In this document: positions 21,166-31,814 of the stretch, piece by piece | Position numbering within the stretch: the first letter of the stretch is position 1 | How the letters are laid out: the number at the start of each line of letters is the position of its first letter | NCBI GenBank assembly: GCA_031841125.1 | Contig: CM063114.1 | Coordinates: forward strand, 6,262,001-6,326,000 | DNA from: Acanthococcus lagerstroemiae | Lineage: Eukaryota; Arthropoda; Insecta; Hemiptera; Eriococcidae | Direction of reading: 5' to 3' | DNA: 64,000 nucleotides | The notes under the pieces: model-generated | The model's database searches: none | Told to the model about the DNA's origin: nothing | The model's input: only the letters and a program-made list of their open reading frames with translations | Program-made: the position numbers and the translations under genes

Positions 21166-23320
21166 ATGTCACATGTAAGCTCTGTCCACAGGCAATCTAA
21201 ATAATTAATACCAACAGGGATTATTCAAGGGTCAAGAAAACTCGGCTTCAGTCACGGTGGTCTACTCTCATTGTCTCCCTGATGGTTGTTTACCTCCGGT
21301 GGTTATTTGCCCCTGATGTCATGAAAGATGCCTTTTATCATAACTTAGATTTAAATGGAATTTCTATTCCCCTGAACACAGTTTTCAGGGTAATTTTTAC
21401 ATTTGATTCCGTCGGGTAAGTGTAATCTGGTGAAGATGCCCCACCTTTTTAAGCCCAGCGATTATATGAGTTGAGAATTTTATAGGCTACATTTCCATGT
21501 ACATTTCTCCTTTTTTCTAAGTCAAAAAGTCATTCAAATTTTAAAAACATTGAGATCATTTTGACCATTTCAAAATTCTATAGGAAGATGACTCACTGTG
21601 GCAGAGAAAATGGCTTATGGAAAATAACATCATACCTTTTCATATATTTGTTGACATTAATGTCTATAATAAGGTGTTGTCTATTTACCAAAATTTTATA
21701 CTTCTAGATAATGATATTGTAGGTAAAGTTAAAAAAAAAATAAATAAAAATAAAAAATAAACAAAATATAACTTTACCTAGTTATTTTAAACGATTGCCA
21801 AGAGCCTATTATGAAAGTATAAAACTGACAATATTTCTGTAACACAACCTATTACGTATCTACATAATTTTTTTCATGAAAAGCATGAAAGTAAGAGCAA
21901 TACTACAGTAATGACTGTAGTCGCTGATGTGGCGCTGCATGAGGTCATTTTTACTATAATAAACAATAATGGAACTTCCTTTGACCATTTAGTTCTTTCC
22001 TACCTTTGTTCTGCGAGTATTTTCACGGACAAACTCTTGATGTAGCTTTAGCTCAATCTCAAAGCAACGATCAGGGTTTTGTTCGTTATCTTTGTACAAA
22101 GAAGTGTAATACTGAGCGATGTTCGTGCTTCCAATTTGGAATCCTATATGTAATTCCAAGCGCCATAAGAGTAGCACTTCATGTAATAAATGACTCTTGA
22201 ACAATACCTACTGTATTACTTTTGTATTCTAACAAAGGACTTCCTAACAGGGACCATCTGAAATGACTAGTTTTTGTTTAAAATACCGAATTACTGTTAA
22301 TAAAAAATTCCCACTTCATACTTTACCAAAAACAAAATGCATCATTATCTACAATAACTAGTTAATCTGACAATATTTGAACTATAAGGGTTAACGCCAA
22401 CATACCCAGGGCCAAAGACAAATTTTGGTAACTAGTTAATGTGACAAGACCTGAACTATAGCTAAACGTTATATCCAAAGCCGAAGACAAATTTCATATT
22501 AAATGACAGACCTACAAGTACTCACACAACATGAAAACCATGGATAGCAAGTGAGTGAGATACCGCGATCATTGCCTCTATACTGAATGGTAATACGAAT
22601 CACAATTTCTCCTACTCATTCGATCCACGCAAATTTAGCAAACTGCATTTCAAAATTAATCCGAAAATATCGAAAACAAACCATTTTCTGATGTTGGGCA
22701 TTAAAATTGTTATTCTGTACATCAATATTGCTAGCAGGTGGGATCCTTTCATCTTATTTCATAAATGGAGATATGTTCTCAATTCAGTGGTATAAAACAC
22801 AGTTACTTCCAAATGTACCTCAAATAGTTGAAGCCAGTGAATGGCTGACTAACGAAAAATGCTTGACGACTCAAATTCAAACAGGTAATGACCAAAAGCT
22901 CACGGCTATACTCCATTTCACGAATGAAACGCCCCAGATCTCAAAACAAAACACATTGAAAATGACATTTTTACTTACCATTCATGCGAAAAAGGAATAG
23001 AATCCAACAAGGTTCAAACACTTTTCACATCACTTTTTACAAAGCACTAAATATATTTCACAATTAACATTAACTTTTTGTTCTGTTACGTTCAGTTAAC
23101 CGAACAGATAATTATTATCCAAATTCTAAATACAATTTCGCATTATCACGTCATAGACTTGAAAATACTGGATAGTAACATTTCAATCAACCTGATAAAA
23201 GCCAAGATTCTAGATGAACAGGGTAGCTCGATGTGAACGCAACCCGCAATGACTAACATTATCCTGTTCGCGGGTTATCAGCTTATCACTTATCAAACGT
23301 AAGGCGCTGTGATACAATGG
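21164..23320. other. Intergenic DNA with one small tandem duplication
   Basis: No genes. A 74-bp unit beginning AACTAGTTAATCTGACAATA is present twice, at about 22357-22430 and 22431-22495, with several mismatches. The rest is AT-rich unique-looking sequence. Confidence 0.4.
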
Positions 23321-23323
23321 GAC

Positions 23324-23571
23324 TGTCAGTTGACAAGAAGAAAAGGGATCTCAGCGCAAAATTGTAAATTTTACAGGAGAGCGGATAAACAAAATTGATG
23401 TATTCACATTACGGAGACACTCAACTTTGAAGACTTACAGCCGTTTGGGAAATTTTTTTAGAATTTTGTCGACAACATCACGCAAAAGAGCGGTCAAAAA
23501 TTAGTCAAAGACAGTTGTTATCACAAAAATGGTCTTTTTGCACTGAGGTCCCATTTTACCTGTCAGCTCAC
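23324..23571. mobile_element. MITE family C, copy 1
   Basis: Terminal inverted repeats of about 37 bp: the left reads GTCAGTTGACAAG, then AAAAGGGATCTCAGCGCAAAA; the right end, reverse-complemented, reads GTGAGCTGACAGG, then AAATGGGACCTCAGTGCAAAA. The interior (GGAGAGCGGATAAACAAAAT, then GACAGTTGTTATCACAAAAA) recurs at 31861-32120 and, inverted, at 32121-32346. A non-autonomous DNA element present three times here. Confidence 0.8.
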
Positions 23572-23639
23572 CTATCATGGCTTGACAACCGTGATGGAAT
23601 GATGGAAAGAAATTGATAAGCGAAAAGTTTTAAGCAAAA

Positions 23640-24480
23640 AGCCTTTGAATTATTCAAATTTTTGAAAGTGAAAAGTGCAAGGAAAAAACAAAACCGGTAG
23701 AGATGGAAAGCAAGCTAAAAGCTGAAAGCAAAAGCTAGAATGCACAAATAATTGAAAGCAACAGCAAAAGTTCTATTTTTTCCAGCTTTTCCAGTATTTA
23801 TTATCCATTTATAAATTAGATATAATTTCAAATTTTTATTTTTATTTTCATTATCTCAATTGTCGCAAGTGCCTCAGTCCTGTTAAAGTGTTAATATTGT
23901 TAAGCAGTGTTGTGAAAAGCTATTTAAAAAATATATAATATTGTGCAAAATATTCAAAATTTATGGAAACAGCCGAAAGTCAAAAGCGGAAAACTGAAAG
24001 CTTATGATTTTTGTCTTGAAAAGCAAAAGCCAAATGGGAAAGCTGAATATGAAAAAATTTGAAAATTGAAAGCTAAAGTTCTATTTTCCAAGGTCAAAAG
24101 CTAAAGCCGTAAGTAAAAGTTTTATCATATGGCTTTCCATCTTCCTGAAAACAGGTAACGGGAAAGTGAAAAGCAAATGGTTTTATTCAATTCGCTTTTT
24201 ACTTCATTGGTGAGATGATTTTTAATGTGATTTTTGAATTTTATTCAATGGACTCTTGGCTCTTTTGTCTTTTCATCCTTGTTGTTTTTGAGTTTTGACA
24301 AAAGCGGAAAGCAAAAAATTGTAAGCCAGAAGTTTTTAAAATATGGGAACTGAAAAGCAAAAGTGTAAGGCAAAATAAACGTTGAAAAAGTGAATAAGCT
24401 ACCTCGCGGATAGCGAGGTAGTAAGAGGGTGTTTGCTTAAGCTGAAAAACTTTCGGCTTCCAACTTCTGTCTTCTCAAAA
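23640..24480. repeat. AAAGC-rich degenerate repeat, possible hAT-like MITEs
   Basis: Reiterated words AAAGCAAAAGC, GAAAGCTAAAAGC and GAAAGTCAAAAGC fill the region. The motif GATGGAAAGC at 23702 faces its inverse GCTTTCCATC at 24132, and the same inverse occurs at 30569, beyond the copia element. This could be a short-TIR element with a subterminal motif array, but no clean target duplication was found. Confidence 0.5.
24399..24421. repeat. Perfect 9-bp-stem hairpin
   Basis: CTACCTCGC, loop GGATA, GCGAGGTAG. GC-rich against an AT-rich background. It sits between AAAGC-rich repeats; function unknown. Confidence 0.85.
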
Positions 24481-25069
24481 TTATCCTAAAACTGCAAAAA
24501 CTTCTGGCTTCTCCGCATTCTGGTGTTGTTGCGCCAAATTCCTACACTGGTATTGATAAAACAAAACCAAATCTGAAATGTTAAAGCTTTGAAGGTAATA
24601 TTGAGACACAGTACCTTACGATTACATACAGGATCCTGTAACGTTGAAACTGTCAACTGAAGATTAATCTGGGCATACGTTGGAAGGAATCCATAAGACA
24701 CTAAATTACGATGGTTGTACGATGTGTAATGTTTTGGGAGATGGAGTAGCCATCACGAACATGCCGTTGAAAAACGAGCGCTAGTTTACGTTGAATTACG
24801 CTGTGACCAGTATATTAAGTTGATACTGGATCCACTTTAGTGTCATACGGTGGTTATATCTAGCTAACGACGTTGGAAGCTGGGAATGTATTAAAAGACT
24901 GGTCTTTAAATACTTAGCTTACGCTGTATAGCATACGCCTGTTACGTTTGTAATTTAAGTTATTAGCCCTACGTTTTTGGTTCCTTCAATACAGTAGTTC
25001 AGAAAAATTTTGCAATAAATTTGTTCTAACAGATGTGCTTTGTAATTGATTTGTTTTGTTAGACACGAA

Positions 25070-28000
25070 ATGGCTACGACAGACGATGATATTCGTAGAG
25101 AAATGAAAGAAATGCGAGAGAAAATCTTGCAGATGCAGGCGGCTCTGCAGAAGTATGAAGAGCTGTCTGGACCCACCAATGAGGAGCCTGCCGACAAAAA
25201 TGCCTCAGCTACCCCAAGCTTGGCAGTATTGCCCACTTCCTCGGAAACTGGTAAGTGGGAAATGCTGCCTCGACCACTGAACCCTTCCTACACGCTTGAG
25301 AAGGAAACGGATTACGATGTCTGGCATAAGTATGTTCTGAACGAGTTTCGCTCATTCAAATTAGAATACGTTATAGATGATAGCGTCCCAGCTCCAGAGA
25401 ATGAAAAAGAAGCGACAATGAAACAGAAAAAGAGCTGGGCTGTGACGTATTTGATAAGCCGCGTGTGCGATGAGTATAAAAATAGTATTTGCGACTATGA
25501 TGAGCCTGTTACGATTTTGAAAAAGTTGAGGGATATGAAACAGCCGAATGTGACATTTTCGCAGTTTGCGGACATGCGAGCCTGGTTGTCTATAACTTTC
25601 TCTAAGGGAAAAGAAACGGCGCAAGAATTTATTACGAGATTTGACTCTCTGAAAAGGCGGGTGATTAGGAATGGTGAAAAGATTGATGAGGCCGCAACCA
25701 TTAAAAACTTCTTGATGGCCACAAGTGCGGTTCATCGCGAATTGACATTACATTACAATGCTAACCCGAAAATAACGATAGACGAGTTGAAAAATACCCT
25801 GGTTAATTTAGAATCGGAGGAAAAAGAGGGAAAGGAACGAACAAAAGAAGGAAGTGCCCTTTCCGCCGAAACCAAAAAGAAAAAAGGTGTAGAAAACCAA
25901 AAATCTGATAGCGTCTGCTACCGCTGCGGTCGCCAGGGCCATTTATGGAACCAGTGTAAGTCAAAGAAGTGGATTTGCTACAATTGCAGACAACTAACCG
26001 ACAACCATGAGTCGAGAAACTGTCGCAGGCCTACTGTAAAAGGCACAAATTTGATTAATCGTTTTAAGCTTGATCGGCGAAGTTCTTCTAGCCATGGTGG
26101 TCGAGGGAACTACGGTGTCAGATCGCGTGGTGTAGGTGGTACGAATCGACGAGGCGTTACGGCACGCAACAACCTCTTCCGGAGGGTCAAGGTTTTGGGT
26201 CCAGAACGTGAAGGGAAGCCTTCTGAAAAATATGTGTTTTTGGCCATGGACGCGGAGATGAACGATGTGGAGTACGCCTATGAAGATATTGGTGACATGG
26301 AAGTAGCTGAGGCTAATGTCGCCGAAGGTAATAGTATATCGTCAGTATTGTATAATGAACGCTACTCGAATGTGGTAAACTTCATTTCCGATACAGGCTC
26401 AACTGAGCATATTGTGAATACGTTAGATCCACTTGTGGATATCAAAAACTTAAATAATGAAATTATTATTAAAAGCGCAAATGCAGCTGAGAGCACGTCG
26501 TTGAAAGCTACTAAGAAAGGCTCTATTGTTACGATGTTAGACTGTGGCAAAGTAGTAAAGATAAAAGATGTTCTGTATGCTAAACATTTGTCTAAAAACC
26601 TTCTTAGTATACGCAAATTAGTGAAAAACGGAGTGGATGTTGTTGTGGGAAATGGTGGTATGAGTGTGATTGATTCTAAATCAAAGGAGGTGCTACAAAA
26701 GGGCACATTTGACGGTAGATTCTGGCGAATGAGTTTCAAATCTCTTAAAGAAGGCCATGGTAAAGATATTGAATGTTTTGTAAGCGAAGGTGATGTTGAA
26801 AAGGAAGGGAGTACTATTCCCCTTATGGATCATAGTTACGCTAAAAAAAATTCAAGTGAAGGGAGTAACGATCATCTACTTGACCACAATTATGTTGTAC
26901 GTTCCCAAGATGTGTCTGAAAATGAAGGGAGACGGTTTGTTCAGGCTTACGATGACCTTCAACAAGACTCAAATGTTCAAAAGGGTGAAAAATCAGTTGA
27001 TAGTTTTTCTAATCAAGAGAGGGCTTCAGAAGTCAATGTACGCAATAATGTAGGCATGTTGTGGCATGTACGTTTGGGTCACACATCTCGTACATATTTG
27101 GAGAAGGCAGGTAAATTATTACCAGAGTTGAAAAATGTGAAGTTCGAAAAGGATATTATTGACTGTGAGATTTGTAAACGTGGTAAGATGACTCGTAACC
27201 CCTGTATTACTGTAAGACACAGATTTGCAGAACCTTTGAGATTGGTCCACACAGATGTGATGGGTCCAATAACTCCTGGTACGTTGTTGAAAGGGTCTAG
27301 GTACATTGTCACATTCATAGACGATTTTTCTAGGTACGCCTGGGCTTACCCCATACAAGATAAAACCCAAGTTCACATAGCTTTTCAATCTATGCTTGAG
27401 AATGCCCGTATGTTGGTGGGTAGAGATGTGACAGTGTATGAGTTGCGAATGGATAATGGCACTGAGTATTTGACGGAAGGTATGAAACGTGTTGTAGAAG
27501 AAAAGAAAATTGTATGTAAAACTACGCCTCCATATTCGAGTAATTTGAATGGTACGGCGGAGCGTTTTAATAGAGAATTACAAGAGAAAATACGATGTTT
27601 AATCTTTGATAGCGGTTTTCCGAAAGAAATGTGGGCTTATGCTCTGAACTTTGCGTTGATGATATATAATAATACTCCCAAAAGATCAATATTTTTCGAA
27701 ATACCTCTTGAGCGTTTGGCAAAAAGAAAAACTACCCTAAAATATGTACGCCGTTTTGGATGCTTGTGTTATGTGTTAAATCCGCTACATAAGGGTAAGC
27801 TGGATGAACGTGGGACTGAAGGTTTCTTGTTAGGTTGCCATGAAATGTGCTATACAGTGGTGGAACCTACTACAAGCAAAATATTGAAATCAAAGAATGT
27901 AAGTTTTGTGGAATCTAAAGTGTACGGACATGTGTATGGTAACAAAAGAAAGGCGTCTGTCCTAGGTACATCAACCTTTAAAACTGAAAACAGCGATGAC

Positions 28001-29707
28001 AAATCATTTATGACGTTGCGAAGCATTGATCCTCATGATGTGGATGAAATACGAATTAATCTTGCTCGAGTTATGAATGATGATGAATACAATAAGGAGG
28101 TGATCTGTGCGATGATATCTGACCTGGATGATGAGCCCCAAAGTTATGAAGACGCAATTAGAAGCCGAGAAAGGTTGGAATGGGTTAAAGCTATTAATGA
28201 TGAAGTACACGCCCAATTGAAGAATGGGACCTGGGATTACGTTGAACGGTGTAACGTCCCTAAGGGTCAAAGGATAATGACGTCTCGGTGGGTTTTTAAA
28301 AGGAAAGAAGAACCAAATGGTGAACTTATCTACAAAGGGCGATTAGTCATACGCGGCTTTAATGATTCCAACTTCTACGATATTACTGAAACCTATGCCC
28401 CTGTGGCTAGGATGTCTGACATACGATTTATGCTTTCTGTTGCAAACAAGTTCAATCTTCAATTACACCAATTAGATGTAAAAACTGCCTTTTTAAATGG
28501 AACGTTGGAAAAGAGTGTATTTATGGAAATACCAGAAGGTGTGAATACTGAAAATGTCAACAAAGATACCCATGTGTGTGTTTTAAGAAAAGCGTTATAT
28601 GGGTTGAAAGTCTCACCCAGAAGGTGGTACGAACGTTTTAGAGAAGCGATGCTTGAACTTGACTTTCAAGTCTACCCTTTCCAGGCTTGTATGTTTATCT
28701 GGAAAGGAAATAATAAGTTGGTGGTAGTGCTAATCTACGTTGATGATATTTTAATCCTCAGTAACTGCAATGAAATGACTGTGAAATTGAAGGAGCATTT
28801 AAGTAACAATTTTGAAATGAAAGACATGGGAATGCCAAACAAGTTTGTGGGTCTCGAAATTGAACGCCGAGGTAAAACAATGTATATTCATCAAAGAAAA
28901 ATGATTGAGAAAATGTTGTCCCGTTTTGGCCTACAGGATAGCCGACCGGTTACAACACCTATGAACAACAAAGATGCAGAAAAGAAAAATGCATGCGATA
29001 ATAATAATAGTAATAAAACGCTGGCAGCAGAAAATTTCCCCTATAAAGAAATTGTAGGCAGCCTACTCTACTTGGCTGGGGGATCGCGGCCTGACATAGC
29101 CTATGCGGTTAATGTTTTGAGCCGGAAACAGTCAAATTTCAATGCAGACGATGTGATCAAAGTTAAAAGAGTACTACGCTATTTACGTGGAACCACCAAT
29201 CTTTGTCTGAAATATGAAAGTAGAGGTGATCGTCTTGACTGTTTTGTGGATGCATCCTTAGGGATGAGTGACGAAGAGGGCAAGTCGACAACTGGCTTAA
29301 TTGTACGTTTGTTCAACGATATAATTTTTTGGCGAACTAAAAGACAATCTCATGTGGCATTATCTTCGGCAGAGGCTGAATTTATTGCACTGTCTATGGC
29401 CTGTAGGGAACTGGTCAGCATTCGAGAAATGTCTATGAGTATTTTAGACCTGAGTTTAATTCCGGTAGTATACGAAGATAACCAAGCTGCAATACGCATG
29501 GCCAAATCAGACGACCCTCAGTCACTGAAACATATTGTAAAGTTATGCTACCATTACGTTAGGTTCGAAATAGCAAAGAGGAATGTAATTTTATGCTGGG
29601 TATCGACAAAAGAGCAGCTTGCTGATGCTTTGACGAAACCTTTGGGACCATCTAATTTCTTGGAGTTCCGAAGGAAAATTCTGTTTACGCTGGACAATGC
29701 AATTTAA
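25070..29707 (+). CDS. Ty1/copia gag-pol polyprotein, intact (1545 aa)
   Basis: One uninterrupted frame from ATG at 25070 (MATTDDDIRREM); the same frame is open a few codons upstream but without an ATG. Domains, numbered from this Met: coiled-coil-like N-terminus (5-35); copia gag (about 60-250); zinc knuckle CX2CX4HX4C, CYRCGRQGHLWNQC (283-296), and a second variant knuckle CX2CX6HX4C (303-318); protease DTGSTEH (441-447); integrase zinc motif H666/H671/C699/C702; integrase D729, D795, E831 with perfect D-65-D-35-E spacing; RT LDVKTAFLNG (Asp1136) and YVDD (1223-1226); RNase H D1394, E1435, D1470 and QLADALTKPL (D1519). Integrase before RT is the Ty1/copia order. The frame encodes all proteins needed to copy and insert the element. 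The usual KHID phrase before the C-terminus reads KHIVKLCYH. Presumably a recent insertion. Confidence 0.97.
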   Translation: MATTDDDIRREMKEMREKILQMQAALQKYEELSGPTNEEPADKNASATPSLAVLPTSSETGKWEMLPRPLNPSYTLEKETDYDVWHKYVLNEFRSFKLEYVIDDSVPAPENEKEATMKQKKSWAVTYLISRVCDEYKNSICDYDEPVTILKKLRDMKQPNVTFSQFADMRAWLSITFSKGKETAQEFITRFDSLKRRVIRNGEKIDEAATIKNFLMATSAVHRELTLHYNANPKITIDELKNTLVNLESEEKEGKERTKEGSALSAETKKKKGVENQKSDSVCYRCGRQGHLWNQCKSKKWICYNCRQLTDNHESRNCRRPTVKGTNLINRFKLDRRSSSSHGGRGNYGVRSRGVGGTNRRGVTARNNLFRRVKVLGPEREGKPSEKYVFLAMDAEMNDVEYAYEDIGDMEVAEANVAEGNSISSVLYNERYSNVVNFISDTGSTEHIVNTLDPLVDIKNLNNEIIIKSANAAESTSLKATKKGSIVTMLDCGKVVKIKDVLYAKHLSKNLLSIRKLVKNGVDVVVGNGGMSVIDSKSKEVLQKGTFDGRFWRMSFKSLKEGHGKDIECFVSEGDVEKEGSTIPLMDHSYAKKNSSEGSNDHLLDHNYVVRSQDVSENEGRRFVQAYDDLQQDSNVQKGEKSVDSFSNQERASEVNVRNNVGMLWHVRLGHTSRTYLEKAGKLLPELKNVKFEKDIIDCEICKRGKMTRNPCITVRHRFAEPLRLVHTDVMGPITPGTLLKGSRYIVTFIDDFSRYAWAYPIQDKTQVHIAFQSMLENARMLVGRDVTVYELRMDNGTEYLTEGMKRVVEEKKIVCKTTPPYSSNLNGTAERFNRELQEKIRCLIFDSGFPKEMWAYALNFALMIYNNTPKRSIFFEIPLERLAKRKTTLKYVRRFGCLCYVLNPLHKGKLDERGTEGFLLGCHEMCYTVVEPTTSKILKSKNVSFVESKVYGHVYGNKRKASVLGTSTFKTENSDDKSFMTLRSIDPHDVDEIRINLARVMNDDEYNKEVICAMISDLDDEPQSYEDAIRSRERLEWVKAINDEVHAQLKNGTWDYVERCNVPKGQRIMTSRWVFKRKEEPNGELIYKGRLVIRGFNDSNFYDITETYAPVARMSDIRFMLSVANKFNLQLHQLDVKTAFLNGTLEKSVFMEIPEGVNTENVNKDTHVCVLRKALYGLKVSPRRWYERFREAMLELDFQVYPFQACMFIWKGNNKLVVVLIYVDDILILSNCNEMTVKLKEHLSNNFEMKDMGMPNKFVGLEIERRGKTMYIHQRKMIEKMLSRFGLQDSRPVTTPMNNKDAEKKNACDNNNSNKTLAAENFPYKEIVGSLLYLAGGSRPDIAYAVNVLSRKQSNFNADDVIKVKRVLRYLRGTTNLCLKYESRGDRLDCFVDASLGMSDEEGKSTTGLIVRLFNDIIFWRTKRQSHVALSSAEAEFIALSMACRELVSIREMSMSILDLSLIPVVYEDNQAAIRMAKSDDPQSLKHIVKLCYHYVRFEIAKRNVILCWVSTKEQLADALTKPLGPSNFLEFRRKILFTLDNAI

Positions 29708-30098
29708 TATGTTGTGTATTCGTTGTTTGCAGGACGCACGGTGGAGATCCAAAATATTTGGGAATGAAAGGTCCCTTGGACAGTGATTCACATTTTTAAA
29801 TATTCTTTTCTTTCAACTCGTTCCTACTATGCTATCGTTGTGTTAGATTAATTTTTTTTTTTAAAATAAATTACAACTAATGAATTGATGATCAAATTTC
29901 TGGTCAATATTTTAAGTTGAGACTATAAATCTAGGTTTATAGTATACTCCTATTCCCTTTGTGTTTAAGTTCAGTTTTGTTACGATAACTTTCTTACGAA
30001 TTTGTGATTTAAATTTTACGATGAAGTTTAAGACTATAAATTTAAGTTGCCGTTTGTAGGTTGCTCCTGGAGACTTCTCCAGAACCAACCTAGAAGGG

Positions 30099-30297
30099 AG
30101 CGTTGAAGAAATGTATACGTGGCTACACTGTAATGTAGGAATTCTGATGATGTGCGATTTCTTTGTTCGATGTTGTTATGTTGGTTACACGCTTACGTTG
30201 TTTTTCTTTGGTTCTACGAGTAAATCTTTTTCGATACGCGAATCTTCTCTTTTTATTTAGCTGTCAGTTCTGTTCTGTTAATTCCAATATTCCAACG
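30099..30297 (+). repeat. Candidate 3' LTR of the copia element
   Basis: Begins after the purine-rich AGAAGGGAG as CGTTGAAGAAATGTATACG (copia LTRs usually start TGTTG) and may end at ATATTCCAACG near 30297 (usual end CAACA). The ends are therefore imperfect inverted matches and the assignment rests on position and end sequence, since the partner LTR was not found. Confidence 0.4.
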
Positions 30298-30784
30298 GAA
30301 TCTGTTGAGTGTTGAGGTTAGCACCTCTCATCTTCCACACGCCTCCGCCTTAAGACCGATCTAACAATTTAACCGCAACTGAACTAAAACTGAACTATGA
30401 GCTGTAAACAATTTAGTTGTATTTAGAGAAATGATGAGGAGGATGAAACTTCAATTGCAATAGGGTGCTTGCAGTGCTGTGCGCGGGCAAACACCCCGAA
30501 AACTGAAAGCGCAAGTTTTATGTTTCAAGGTCAAAAGCAAAATTGAAAAGTGGAAGCCTTACTGAATCGCTTTCCATCACTGCTTGACAACAGGGTGATA
30601 ACTTTGTTATTACAGCACCTGTATAATATAACATAGAGCATAAAACACAAGTATGCGCATGTGCCATATTGTTGGCAAAAGCGCCCGTTGATGCCAAATC
30701 CGACTATGAGGAGTGTACCGTGCAGTCAAATCGACATTGACGGACACCTTTGCAAACAATATGGCGTATGCGTGTACTCCCTTC
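30298..30784. other. Spacer with an AAAGC-type repeat fragment
   Basis: Contains GAAAACTGAAAGCGCAAG, then GGTCAAAAGCAAAATTGAA, ending GCTTTCCATCACTG (30569-30582). It resembles the 23.6-24.5-kb repeat on the other side of the copia element. No gene. Confidence 0.4.
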
Positions 30785-31511
30785 CAGGGATGGTAACCGA
30801 ATAACTTTGAAATTTCGGTTTCGGTTTTGGTTTTGAGCAATATAATCTTATACAGATATTGCTCTCAGTTTAAAAAAGTAATTTGGTTTTTGGTTTTGGT
30901 TTTGTTTAAAGAATAATTTGGAAGTGCATATTGGCTTACAGTATTGTTCGCCAAAAAAATATATATATATAATTTTACAGTTTTGGTTTTTTGTTTCGTT
31001 CTCAAAAAATTCATTGACTATAACAAATGTTGGACTTAATTTCAACTCGGAAGCTCGGAACGAAAATTGATAACGGCGAAACGGCGTTGCAGTGCAGTTT
31101 TGCACTGGTCGATTTATCGATTCTCGATATCTCCTAGAAAAAGACCCTTACATAAATTTATTTTAAAGGTTCTTTGTTTGTGGAATTGTGGATCAATCTC
31201 AGAATCGCTTTGGCGTCAAGCGTTGCTGCCAACTGTGAATGCTGCAGATTGCAGAACGCAAAAGACCGGTACAGATAACCAGACAAGAGACAAGGGGGGA
31301 AAAACCAAAACCGATTTCAAAAATTAATTTGGTTTTGGAAATGAGCAAAAAATTTTCCAGTTGGTATGGATATTGGTTTTTGGATCATCATTTAAATATT
31401 GGTTTTGGATTTGTTCCGAGAACAATTCTTAAGTATAGATTGGTTTTGGTTTTGTTAGAAACCGATATAAAACTATTTTGGTATTGGTTTTGGTTTCGGT
31501 TACCATCCCTG
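30785..31511. mobile_element. hAT-type MITE with perfect 8-bp target duplication
   Basis: Starts CAGGGATGGTAACCGAA and ends TTCGGTTACCATCCCTG, a perfect 17-bp terminal inverted repeat. It is flanked by CTCCCTTC on both sides (30777-30784 and 31512-31519). An 8-bp duplication with CAG...CTG ends is the hAT signature. Both subterminal regions are packed with GGTTTTGGTTTTGG on one strand or the other. The 727-bp body has no transposase, so it depends on an unseen autonomous partner. Confidence 0.92.
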
Positions 31512-31814
31512 CTCCCTTCCATGACATGTGGACGCTATTCAGCGAAAAGGAACCAACCAACATTTCGACACTCCAACATTTGTAAACAAAATGAGTTACT
31601 AGTATAATTGGAAAGAGCATAAAAAATAGAATTTTTCAAAACTGGGCCCCGATTCAAAAATGTGTACTCACGTTGAAAAAAGCTTATCAGTAAACGCTAT
31701 GTCATATAGTTTGTACATGGTTCTTGAACTTCAAATCACGTGTTCTCAAAAAGCGAATTTTGCTAGTTGGTTCCCTTTTGTGGAATAGCGTCCATGTAAT
31801 GCATTTAGCATGGG

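Larger units (their letters stand above)
25020..30297 (+). mobile_element. Ty1/copia retrotransposon (5' LTR not found)
   Basis: An intact gag-pol frame is followed by about 390 bp and a copia-style polypurine junction (AGAAGGGAGCGTTGAAG, about 30093-30109) marking a likely 3' LTR. In the 700 bp upstream of the start codon I could not find a second copy of that LTR or a clear primer-binding site. The element may be 5'-truncated just before the coding region, or its 5' LTR may be too diverged to see. The left limit given is nominal. Confidence 0.8.

Noticed and set aside
24399..24421. Hairpin as a Helitron 3' end
   Set aside because: The bases after the stem do not give CTRR, so the Helitron rule is not met on either strand.
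25361..25735. Antisense frames inside the copia gag-pol
   Set aside because: Shadow frames of the intact plus-strand polyprotein.
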